Assembly (NCBI RefSeq): GCF_000316625.1
Contig: NC_019676.1
Span: 3,490,501 to 3,554,500, forward strand
Direction: 5' to 3'
DNA: 64,000 nucleotides
From: Nostoc sp. PCC 7107
GTDB lineage: Bacteria; Cyanobacteriota; Cyanobacteriia; Cyanobacteriales; Nostocaceae
Shown here: positions 56,754 to 64,000 of the stretch, in pieces
Layout: each line of letters begins with the position of its first letter
Position numbering within the stretch: the stretch's first letter is position 1
Made by a program: the position numbers and the translations under genes
The notes under the pieces: generated by a model
Database searches by the model: none
Told to the model about the DNA's origin: nothing
What the model saw: only the letters and a program-made list of their open reading frames with translations

Positions 56754-57197
56754 ATGCTATATCTAGCTCAGGTACATAAAAATGAATTTTTAGACCAGTA
56801 CCAGTTGCGCTTGTTAGCACGTCAAGAAACTGATCAACTCTGGGCAATGATTCCAGAAGAAGCTTTTATCCTTTTGGGGAAAGGCAAAACTATAAGTGAA
56901 GGATTGCTGGTTTTAGTTGAACTTTCTGCCACAGGTGAAATTGCCAAGTTAGAAGAAGCTAGTAATTGGGTAATGAACTTAGTTCAAGCCTACCTCACAA
57001 CTGGCATTACCCCAGAATTGTTACAACAAGAAGCAGAACGTGCTGAACAGTGGCGACAATCTCTAACTTTGCAAAATCAAGACTTGGCTCGTCGTTCTCT
57101 AGAATTGGAAGCCCGCCGTGAACAAATTCAAGCCTTAGAAGAAAGTCTCAAACGTGAGAGAAACGGAAATCACAAAGATGAGGCTGCCGATAGTTAA
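56754..57197 (+). CDS. Conserved coiled-coil protein, unknown function
   Basis: 147 residues. The N-terminal 85 residues are a compact unit (MLYLAQVHKNEFLDQYQLRLLARQE and ILLGKGKTISEGLLVLVELS); the last 60 are a charged coiled coil. Soluble, no family recognised. ATG at 56754. The next gene on this strand is 297 bp away, so a shared transcript is uncertain. Confidence 0.65.
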   Translation: MLYLAQVHKNEFLDQYQLRLLARQETDQLWAMIPEEAFILLGKGKTISEGLLVLVELSATGEIAKLEEASNWVMNLVQAYLTTGITPELLQQEAERAEQWRQSLTLQNQDLARRSLELEARREQIQALEESLKRERNGNHKDEAADS

Positions 57198-57352
57198 AGA
57201 ATGCAGCATCATAACCGATATGGGGTAATAGCCATTAACATGTTGGTTGGCAATTGACATAAAATCACAAAGGATTAATAATCCTGGGATACAAAGGTGC
57301 AGTTTTTCAGAATGATAGCTGGGTAAAATAAACTGCTAACCATTAATTACTT

Positions 57353-57389
57353 ACGTATGTCAGGTTGTTTTTTAACAAATAACATACGT
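57353..57389. promoter_or_regulatory. Long stem-loop upstream of the membrane-anchored gene
   Basis: ACGTATGT and ACATACGT arms (8 bp, perfect) around an inner TTGTT/AACAA stem. It lies about 106 bp upstream of the next gene. No strong U-run follows, so a leader element or protein-binding dyad is more likely than a terminator. Confidence 0.5.
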
Positions 57390-57494
57390 GTAGCAATCTC
57401 AAAAAAATGAAGTAATATGACAGCTAACTTCAGCTTTATTTAGCCACAGTAGACTGTTGATCACGTTGTTCCAAGTAAAGTTATTTTTAGTATT

Positions 57495-57905
57495 ATGAAC
57501 GCCTTCCAACCATCGAGACAGCCGTTACAACCTATACAACAGCCTCGAACTGTACCTCGACCAAAGCGGCATCTTCGCCAGCGTTCTCATCAAATAATGG
57601 CGCTCGAAACTACACTCAAGATCGGAGTTAATTTGGCAATTTTAGGAGCAGCAGCATCGGCGCTGACACAACTTCTACCTTATCATTGGTCACAGCAAGG
57701 AAGGTTGCGAGAAGTTCGCACTGAAGTCAAAATTATGGAAGGACGTGTGAGTACTTTACAGGCAGAGTTCGTCCGCAATTTTGATCCCCGCCAAACTAAA
57801 GCGATTACAGAACAGCAAGGATACAGATTTGCACCTAATCAGCGTCCGATTGTGTTGATGAATCAAGATGGTAAAGAAATTGATGTCATAAATTCTTTAC
57901 CCTAA
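57495..57905 (+). CDS. Small membrane-anchored protein, FtsB-like layout
   Basis: 136 residues: basic Pro/Gln-rich N-terminus (RPKRHLRQRSHQIM), one membrane helix (about 40-66, TTLKIGVNLAILGAAASALTQ), then a short coiled coil (RLREVRTEVKIMEGRVSTLQ) and a small soluble end. The topology resembles FtsL/FtsB-type division proteins, but no family match can be asserted. ATG at 57495. Confidence 0.68.
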   Translation: MNAFQPSRQPLQPIQQPRTVPRPKRHLRQRSHQIMALETTLKIGVNLAILGAAASALTQLLPYHWSQQGRLREVRTEVKIMEGRVSTLQAEFVRNFDPRQTKAITEQQGYRFAPNQRPIVLMNQDGKEIDVINSLP

Positions 57906-58182
57906 GCAAAGTCTTGCTGGACTTGCAGAATTGGAGTGATTGCAATTCTTTCTATGAATATTTAAGTATATAGATGTATACGCATCGAAAATATATAGAA
58001 TGCTAATAGCTAATTTCTGACAATTAATTTAATAATCATCTATTAGCCATTAGTAATACAGGGTCGTCATACTAATTCTTAATTCGTGAGTCTGTCTCTC
58101 ATCCTTACTTTTCGGATAGCTAGTGTAGGGGAAAAACCCAAGATCAAAGATGACAATGGTTTATTTCCCCAATTACTACTTT

Positions 58183-58896
58183 CTATTTTTCAGATAGCAA
58201 ATCATTTAACCAAGTTTCGATTTGTAAGCGCAAACGATAACCTGAAACATCAACGCTATTATTGAGTGTAGGTAGCTTTGCCATAGCACGACGATAATCA
58301 GCGATCGCACAATTCCAGTCACCCCACAAATGATAAGTTCTACCGCGTTCTGCCCAAATATGCGCTTCTAATTGACCAAAAAGCAATGCAACTTCCAAAT
58401 TTTCAATTGCTTCTTCATATTGTCCCAAGTCGCGGAAGGTAATGCCTCGGTTAATCCAGGCTCGCACATAACGAGGATTCAAATCAATTGCTTGGTCATA
58501 ATCTGCCAAAGCCGCAGCTAGTTCTCCACAAGCTGCATAGTAATTGGCGCGATTATTATAAGCACTAGCTAAATTGGGATTTAAATCTAGGGCTGTGTTG
58601 TAATCACAAAAAGCCTTTTGCTTTTCTCCGCTTTGAAAATAAATTAACCCACGATTGTTGTAATCAGCAGCATTTTGGGGATAACGACGAATTAATTCAT
58701 TTAGCAGAGCGATCGCTTGGTTATAATCTCCTTGTTTAGCTGATTTCAAAGCACAAGAGCGTAAATAACTTTCTTGGACAACAGATTGAACGCTACCATT
58801 CGCCTCATGTCGGGTAAAACCCAATGTATCATTTACAACGTATTGATAGCAGTTATTTTGCTGGTCGCCAGAAGTTAAAAATGAGTGACTATTCAT
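58183..58896 (-). CDS. TPR-repeat protein, cytoplasmic
   Basis: 237 residues with about five TPR units (ADYNNRGLIYFQSGEKQKAFC, ASAYNNRANYYAACGELAAAL, RAWINRGITFRDLGQYEEAIE). No signal peptide. A scaffold for protein-protein contacts; partners unknown. ATG at 58896. Confidence 0.82.
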   Translation of the reverse strand: MNSHSFLTSGDQQNNCYQYVVNDTLGFTRHEANGSVQSVVQESYLRSCALKSAKQGDYNQAIALLNELIRRYPQNAADYNNRGLIYFQSGEKQKAFCDYNTALDLNPNLASAYNNRANYYAACGELAAALADYDQAIDLNPRYVRAWINRGITFRDLGQYEEAIENLEVALLFGQLEAHIWAERGRTYHLWGDWNCAIADYRRAMAKLPTLNNSVDVSGYRLRLQIETWLNDLLSEK

Positions 58897-59611
58897 ACTT
58901 TACCTGCCTCAGATGCTTGCGCTTTGAAATTAATTTAGAGTTTTATCTATGGTGGTAGTTCTGCCCCAATATTATTTTTACTGTGCATTTGATTACTCAG
59001 TAATAAGTATGTCAGAAGCAATAGTAGGTACCATAACCAGTAAAATACTTGGTCTTACACCTACAATTCATGCACTAACTTACTAATAGATACTTCACTC
59101 GCAAGTAGAATTCCAGAAAAAAATAAATATCAATCTGGATGGGGATTAGAAATACCCAGGTAGTAGACTTACAAATATGGTTTTTTTTGCGCTTGCCCTA
59201 TAGAGTGTAGAGTTTAGGGTAGTCCTCAAGGTTAGTTCTTGAGATTGGGTGCGTAGACGCAACAGCTGCTTCCCGTCTGATGGGTATAAGGATGTGAGGT
59301 GTAAGTCCGCAAACCCTTACATCCCAAACTTCTATATCTAGGACGAATTTATTTTATTAAGAGAAAAATCAGACTATGATTTCTGCGTGGGCTACTTATA
59401 TTTTTAGGAATTAGGTAAGAAAACGTTTTCGAGAAGGGTGTAGGGGTAAGCTAGTGTGCATTCAAGTTGCAAATTCTATGGAAGTGGGATTGCAAAAATA
59501 AGCTGCACATTGCGTTTATTCAGGAGATGATATTACCGAAAAAGGATTTAGCTTGGAGATGCTGTGCAACCAAGCAATAGAAACATCAGCCCCGTTCCCT
59601 TAAATCCTTCC
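58897..59611. other. Long intergenic region with a structured block
   Basis: About 715 bp. The left half is AT-rich with no clear feature and holds the TPR gene promoter. The block at 59195-59335 is GC-richer and hairpin-dense; it is listed separately. No open frame seen. Confidence 0.5.
59195..59335. ncRNA. Possible structured RNA or degenerate repeat element
   Basis: In order: CTCAAG/CTTGAG (59225-59243), TGCGTAGACGCA (59250-59261), CCC/GGG around 59272-59284, then TGTAAG/CTTACA (59300-59321), which competes with GGATGT/ACATCC. The GCGTAGACGC part resembles interspersed Nostoc repeats, so this may be a decayed repeat instead of an RNA gene. No promoter or family match (not tmRNA, RNase P or Yfr1). 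Confidence 0.3.
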
Positions 59612-60550
59612 TTATTGATATATTTGTGTCGCCTTTAGCATGTGGTAGGTAATAATTAACTGCGTCAGCGCCAAAGGATAACTTTGTAAAGTTTCTCCGG
59701 TTGTACCCGCAATTTTGCCTAATTCTGGGTTACTTTCGCGATCGCAGACACTGCGTAAATGGGGCATATCAGAACAGATGATATGTTCTAGTTTATTCAC
59801 CTGTTCTAAGGTGGCGTGACCATCAACTTCCAACACATCCACTGGTTTATTCATATCTCGGTCTAATCCCAAGCGAATTGCTGACCCAGAAACACCATTG
59901 CTTAAATTGATAATTGGTGTGAAATCGGGATGAGGAATAGTCGGACGCAGGACTAGACGCACATTAAGATGACCATTGGCTTCTTCCACTTCACCGCTAG
60001 GTGGATAAAAACTGACTACAATATCTGACCACTGTCGTTGGGGACGAATAAATTGTTCTGAGTCTGGTTCACGCTTATCTAATTCTGCCAATACCTGTTC
60101 TGGAGTGTAGCCGCGTTTTAGGGTGTCTCGTTTAACTTTCCACTTGGCACGTAATGGTTCTGGGGGTGCTAGATAAACTTTGACATCGTAACATTCGCGG
60201 GCGGCACGGGTAGAATAACCAAGTAGACCTTCAATAATGACAAATTTATTGGGCTTAATGTACAGCGGCGGCTCAAAAGAGCCTGTTTTGTGACTGTAAA
60301 CAGGTTTGAGGATTGGCTGTCCTGTGCGGAGTAGGGACAGGTGCTGCTGCATAATATCTAGATGGTTGCAGTCAGGATGTAAGGCTGTAATGCCAATTTC
60401 TGAACGTTGCTGGCGATCGTAACGGTGGTAGTCATCTGTACAAATGAGGGTAACATTTTCTGGCCCAAGTACCTGAGCAATCCCTCTGGTTAATGTTGTT
60501 TTACCCGCAGCACTATCACCTACAATCCCAAGAATTATTGGACGGCTCAT
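59612..60550 (-). CDS. Phosphoribulokinase-family paralogue
   Basis: 312 residues, P-loop kinase of the phosphoribulokinase/uridine kinase family: GDSAAGKTTLTRG, ICTDDYHRYDRQQR, IVIEGLLGYS-like segment and RDTLKRGYTPEQVL. Relative to the Calvin-cycle Prk, the P-loop reads SAAGKT where GCGKS carries the thiol-regulated Cys, so thioredoxin/CP12 control is unlikely. It could phosphorylate ribulose-5-phosphate or another sugar or nucleoside. ATG at 60550. Confidence 0.85.
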   Translation of the reverse strand: MSRPIILGIVGDSAAGKTTLTRGIAQVLGPENVTLICTDDYHRYDRQQRSEIGITALHPDCNHLDIMQQHLSLLRTGQPILKPVYSHKTGSFEPPLYIKPNKFVIIEGLLGYSTRAARECYDVKVYLAPPEPLRAKWKVKRDTLKRGYTPEQVLAELDKREPDSEQFIRPQRQWSDIVVSFYPPSGEVEEANGHLNVRLVLRPTIPHPDFTPIINLSNGVSGSAIRLGLDRDMNKPVDVLEVDGHATLEQVNKLEHIICSDMPHLRSVCDRESNPELGKIAGTTGETLQSYPLALTQLIITYHMLKATQIYQ

Positions 60551-60968
60551 TACCCACCCCCGACACGAACAAATTAATAATAAATTTTGCAGACACCGTT
60601 GTTTTATTTTAGAAGGGAATTAGCAAGTAACTTGTATCACAGTCTTGTCTGCAACATCTCTATACATAAAGTTATCTGTGTAATCATTTTTTGCCAAGAT
60701 TATCTGGCATATTGCACAGATGTAAACATTGCTTCTTTGGGTGCGATCGCTCAAGTATAAATCGGTAATCTGACCCGATTAATTATACATATTGTTGGAT
60801 TGTTCCTACTTTTGGGTGTATGCAATCAATCACACCAATCTTTACTATGACAGAAGTAAAGAATTAATCTTCGCAGTCAAGAAGTATTAAGGGTTAGCTG
60901 GATGTCGCCGACTGTGCGGTATACCGAAGAAAGACGGCAGTGTTGGGGATCACGATAGGGTAAGGATT
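60551..60968. other. Intergenic region between divergent genes
   Basis: About 418 bp between the kinase paralogue and the ATP-grasp gene, with one near-HIP1 site (GCGATCGCTC). The last 70 bp before 60969 are less AT-rich and may hold the rightward leader. No open frame. Confidence 0.5.
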
Positions 60969-62570
60969 ATGGTAACTTTAAATGTTTCGGAGTTGGATCA
61001 GGTTGATCAATTTCGCCGCTTGCAGTCAATTTTGCGCGATCGCTGGAAAACTATTGAGCTATTTGATAATAGTGAAGCAGATATAGTGGTTATTCCTTCT
61101 CTCAGTATTGATCAGTGCGAACTCCGCAAAATTGCAGGTTGTGAACATTATGAAGAGAGATTATTATTCTCCCTAATGCGCTTGCGAAATCCTCGGACAA
61201 GGCTGATTTATATCACCTCTATGCCGCTGCATCCTAGTATTATTGACTACTACCTCCAATTATTACCAGGAATTCCATTTTCCCATGCACGCAATCGTTT
61301 GTTGTTGCTTTCTACTTACGATTCTTCGCTACAACCACTCAGCCAAAAAATTTTAGACCGTCCTCGCTTGCTAGATCGAATTCAGCAAGCTTTAAGATTA
61401 GAAAAATCATTTATGATCTGCTACAACTCTACACATTTAGAAGCAGAATTATCTTTAAAATTAAATGTGCCATTATATGCAGCCGCGCCAGATTTACAAA
61501 TTTGGGGAACAAAAAGTGGTAGTCGGCAAATTTTTGCTGAAAGTAAAGTTCCTCATCCAGATGGTAGTGTAAGAGTTTGGAATTCTCAAGATTTAGCAGC
61601 AGCCGCCTGTGATTTGTGGGAACGCCAACCGACATTAAAACGGATGGTGGTAAAACTCAATGAAGGAATTTCTGGGGAAGGTAACGCCCTGCTAGATTTA
61701 AGCCCAATTATGAATTTAGCACCAGGGCAAGCTACTGGTGAGCAAAGAATAGCAGCAATTAGCGATCGCTTTTCCACCTTGCGCTTTCAAGCTAAACAAG
61801 AAACTTGGGCAAATTTTTCGGGACGGATAACTGAATTAGGCGCAATTGTCGAAGCATTTGTCGAAGGAGAAATCAAACTTTCGCCCAGTGTCCAAGGACG
61901 CATCACACCCACAGGTGAAGTCGAAATCCTGTCTACCCACGACCAAATTCTCGGAGGCCCAGACGGTCAAATTTATCTGGGATGTCGCTTTCCCGCCGAT
62001 GAAAGCTATCGCTTACCACTACAACAATTAGGCTTAAAAGTAGGCAGACAATTAGCAGAAAAAGGCGCACTAGAAAGATTTGGTGTTGATTTTATCGCTG
62101 TAGATCAAGGTGATAACAATTGGGATATTCAAGCGATTGAAATTAACCTGCGTAAAGGTGGTACTACCCATCCTTTCATGACCTTAAAATTATTAACAAA
62201 TGGACGTTATGACCTTTCCACAGGATTGTTTTACAGTCAACAAGGTCGTCCTAAATACTATGTTGCCACTGATAATCTGCAAAAAGACCGCTATCGAGGA
62301 TTGTTACCAAACGATTTAATGGACATTATTGCTCATCACAGATTGCACTTTGATAGTGGCACGGAAACGGGTACAGTCTTTCATTTAATGGGATGTCTTT
62401 CTCAATTTGGCAAGTTGGGATTAACCAGTATCGGTGATTCTCCTCAACAAGCCGAAGATATTTATAACAAAGTTGTCAATGTATTAGATGAAGAAACCCG
62501 CAGCGACAATCAAAATTTTCCTCTATTTTCTGATTACACATTCCCCATTGCTTGGGATGGATACAGTTAG
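60969..62570 (+). CDS. ATP-grasp peptide-ligase-like protein (PGM1-related)
   Basis: 533 residues, resembling the cyanobacterial family annotated as PGM1-type peptide ligases. Central ATP-grasp segments are visible: VVKLNEGISGEGNALLDL, then EAFVEGEIKLSPSVQGRITP and a late DFIAVDQGDNNWDIQAIEINLRKGGTTHP (metal/nucleotide). ATP-grasp enzymes join a carboxylate to an amine; substrates unknown. No biosynthetic partner genes adjoin. ATG at 60969. Confidence 0.78.
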   Translation: MVTLNVSELDQVDQFRRLQSILRDRWKTIELFDNSEADIVVIPSLSIDQCELRKIAGCEHYEERLLFSLMRLRNPRTRLIYITSMPLHPSIIDYYLQLLPGIPFSHARNRLLLLSTYDSSLQPLSQKILDRPRLLDRIQQALRLEKSFMICYNSTHLEAELSLKLNVPLYAAAPDLQIWGTKSGSRQIFAESKVPHPDGSVRVWNSQDLAAAACDLWERQPTLKRMVVKLNEGISGEGNALLDLSPIMNLAPGQATGEQRIAAISDRFSTLRFQAKQETWANFSGRITELGAIVEAFVEGEIKLSPSVQGRITPTGEVEILSTHDQILGGPDGQIYLGCRFPADESYRLPLQQLGLKVGRQLAEKGALERFGVDFIAVDQGDNNWDIQAIEINLRKGGTTHPFMTLKLLTNGRYDLSTGLFYSQQGRPKYYVATDNLQKDRYRGLLPNDLMDIIAHHRLHFDSGTETGTVFHLMGCLSQFGKLGLTSIGDSPQQAEDIYNKVVNVLDEETRSDNQNFPLFSDYTFPIAWDGYS

Positions 62571-62571
62571 A

Positions 62572-62664
62572 AAGTGTGAAGTGTGAAGTATGAAGTGTGA
62601 AATTTTACCCTTTAACCTCCTGCCTCCTGCCTTCTGCCTTCTGCCTCCTGCCTTCTACCTCCTG
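62572..62664. repeat. 7-bp repeat tracts (GAAGTGT, then CCTCCTG/CCTTCTG)
   Basis: About four AAGTGTG/AAGTATG units, then about seven CTGCCTC/CTGCCTT units on the complementary pattern of the GGCAGGA tract at 24.5 kb. They separate the ATP-grasp gene from the terminal kinase gene. Confidence 0.9.
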
Positions 62665-62706
62665 AACATAGGTTAAAATCAACTCAGCGTTTGTATTGTA
62701 GCGGTT

Positions 62707-64000
62707 GTGTCCCATATCCCCCAAAGGGCGGTTCACTGCATAAATCCTGATTGTCAACGTCCTTACCCCCAACCTTGGGGAAACAAATTTTGTAACAGTT
62801 GTGGCGCATTGCTACAGCTGCTAGACCGCTATGTCCCACTAGAACCATTGGGTTCGGGTGGTTTTGCCCAAATTTATACAGTTTGGGATGAAAAAACTCA
62901 AACAGAAAAAGTGCTAAAGGTTTTGGTGGAAGCGTCACCAAAAGCGCAGGAATTGTTTACACAAGAAGCCTCAGTTTTAATTGGTTTGCAGCATCCTGGT
63001 GTTCCTAGAGTTGAAGCTGATGGTTTTTTTCAGATCAATTTGACTAGTCCGAAACCACGCCAATTAGCTTGTTTGGTGATGGAAAAAATTAACGGGCCGA
63101 CGCTGGATGAAATACTCAATAACTATCCTCAAGGATGTCCAGAGAATTTAATATTCAACTGGTTCACCCAAGCCGTCAAAATTTTACAAGAATTACACAA
63201 ATGCCAAATTATTCACCGCGATATTAAACCTTCTAACTTAATGTTGCGGATACCAGCCTCAACCGCACCGCCAACTCAAGCCAAAACAGGGTGGGAACAA
63301 CTGGTATTAATTGATTTTGGTGGTGTCAAACAAATTAACGCCGCAATGCAGCGCCGAGAGTCGAGTTCAACGCGGTTATTTTCTTCTGGTTACAGTCCAC
63401 CAGAACAAGTAACTGGGGGGAATGTGGGGCCTGCGGCTGATTTTTATGCTCTTGGCCGGACAATGATTGAATTACTCACAGGTAAATATCCGCCAGAGTT
63501 GGAAGATATGCAAACAGGGGAATTGCGCTGGCGGAATCTGGTGAATGTGAATGCACAATTTGCCGATTTACTAGATGCGATGGTAAAGGAAGATGTGCGA
63601 TCGCGTCCAACAAATGCAGCCATCATTCTTAAACGGTTAGCAAAAATTAATAAACCTGACAAACCAGGTTTATTCTCCCAACGCCAAAACTCAACTCCCA
63701 GCAATTACTTCATACTGCTCATTCAAGCCATTGAACGGGCTTTTGCTGATTTCATCCAAGCTATTGGTCAAACAATCTTGTTCATCGCCAAAGCGTTGTT
63801 CAACATTATTCAAGCTTGTTTGGCGATTATTTGGGCGATGCTGCTGTCTAGCTTAGGAGCTTGTTTTGGCACAATTATCGGTTTTTTTATAGCTTACCGG
63901 ACAATTTTAGGCGATCGCATTGTGGAATTAATCTTGGGTCAGCTACCAGGATTAATTCCCCATTCTCAAACTAACTTTGGTGCAGACATTTTAGTATTTA
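62707..64000 (+). CDS. Zinc-ribbon Ser/Thr protein kinase, partial at right edge
   Basis: Open to the end of the window (431 codons visible). After the GTG at 62707: a zinc ribbon (CINPDC, then FCNSCG), a kinase domain (GSGGFAQIY Gly loop; LVMEKINGPTLDEIL; catalytic loop IIHRDIKPSNLM; LIDFGG; SPPEQV), then at least two membrane helices (IAKALFNIIQACLAIIWAML and following). Typical cyanobacterial Pkn2-type kinase. The start is uncertain because the frame opens at 62677 without an ATG. The C-terminal sensor part lies outside the window. Confidence 0.88.
   Translation, partial: MSHIPQRAVHCINPDCQRPYPQPWGNKFCNSCGALLQLLDRYVPLEPLGSGGFAQIYTVWDEKTQTEKVLKVLVEASPKAQELFTQEASVLIGLQHPGVPRVEADGFFQINLTSPKPRQLACLVMEKINGPTLDEILNNYPQGCPENLIFNWFTQAVKILQELHKCQIIHRDIKPSNLMLRIPASTAPPTQAKTGWEQLVLIDFGGVKQINAAMQRRESSSTRLFSSGYSPPEQVTGGNVGPAADFYALGRTMIELLTGKYPPELEDMQTGELRWRNLVNVNAQFADLLDAMVKEDVRSRPTNAAIILKRLAKINKPDKPGLFSQRQNSTPSNYFILLIQAIERAFADFIQAIGQTILFIAKALFNIIQACLAIIWAMLLSSLGACFGTIIGFFIAYRTILGDRIVELILGQLPGLIPHSQTNFGADILVF

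Noticed and set aside
59195-59335. tmRNA, RNase P RNA or Yfr1
   Set aside because: None of their conserved core sequences can be found on either strand.
59612-60550. The Calvin-cycle Prk itself
   Set aside because: The regulatory P-loop Cys is absent and the protein is shorter than the canonical enzyme.

Overview
The window is a chromosomal segment of a filamentous, heterocyst-forming type cyanobacterium (Nostoc/Anabaena group). Evidence in the sequence: many HIP1 octamers (GCGATCGC) and close relatives, several tracts of 7-bp short tandem repeats between genes, an adenylate cyclase with the GAF-GAF-PAS-cyclase-TPR layout of Anabaena CyaB1, the sulfolipid genes sqdB and sqdX, Ycf46/Ycf35-type genes, and a valyl-tRNA synthetase carrying the cyanobacterial CAAD membrane segment. 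Assignments rest on reading the protein sequences; no search was run.

Layout. 0-9 kb: a GAF-domain kinase-like protein whose H-box has no histidine, an SRPBCC protein, two identical tRNA-Glu(UUC) genes in tandem, a CPA1 antiporter with a TrkA-N domain, a cytochrome b6-like protein lacking one haem ligand, a lipase and a TonB-like protein. 9-18 kb (minus strand): a solitary C5-cytosine methyltransferase, then the outer-membrane block lpxB, lpxA, fabZ, lpxC, Omp85/BamA, followed by purC. LpxC, FabZ, LpxA and LpxB are successive lipid A enzymes (FabZ supplies acyl chains), and Omp85 inserts the proteins of the same membrane. 18-25 kb: a small DUF7219-type gene, cyaB1, sqdX, sqdB and a lipoprotein. 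25-28 kb: a ribbon-helix-helix gene, a Ycf46-type AAA ATPase and a Ycf35-type gene, with stem-loops between them and a strong terminator after them.

27.9-29.8 kb is a nested mobile element: an IS630/Tc1-type element sits inside the left terminal repeat of an IS5-family element. Both transposases are split over two frames at homopolymer runs. 29.8-42 kb: an orphan ABC-2 permease, a DUF3172 protein, an AMIN-domain protein, a CPA2 antiporter with a small exported-protein gene, a 1798-residue Ser/Thr kinase-ATPase-GAF-histidine kinase, and a DUF3288 protein. 42-49 kb: clpC, an EF-G-like GTPase, a TPR protein, a PsiE-type protein and a small helical protein.

49-53.4 kb is the most accessory part. 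It holds an Rpn-type nuclease gene broken by an apparent one-base deletion, and a tightly packed three-gene unit (AmpG-like permease, BadF-type sugar kinase, and an unrecognised protein whose C-terminal half reads as EF-G domain IV). A GxxExxY gene framed by 14-bp inverted repeats follows. 53-64 kb: valS with CAAD, two small conserved proteins, a TPR protein, a phosphoribulokinase paralogue without the P-loop regulatory cysteine, an ATP-grasp (PGM1-type) protein, and a zinc-ribbon Ser/Thr kinase that runs off the right edge.

Best candidates for something undescribed are the stand-alone EF-G domain IV protein in a putative amino-sugar recycling operon, the cytochrome b6-like protein with His replaced by Gln at the second haem site, and the kinase whose lost phospho-acceptor codon lies inside a HIP1 octamer. 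I found no CRISPR array and no complete defence island.
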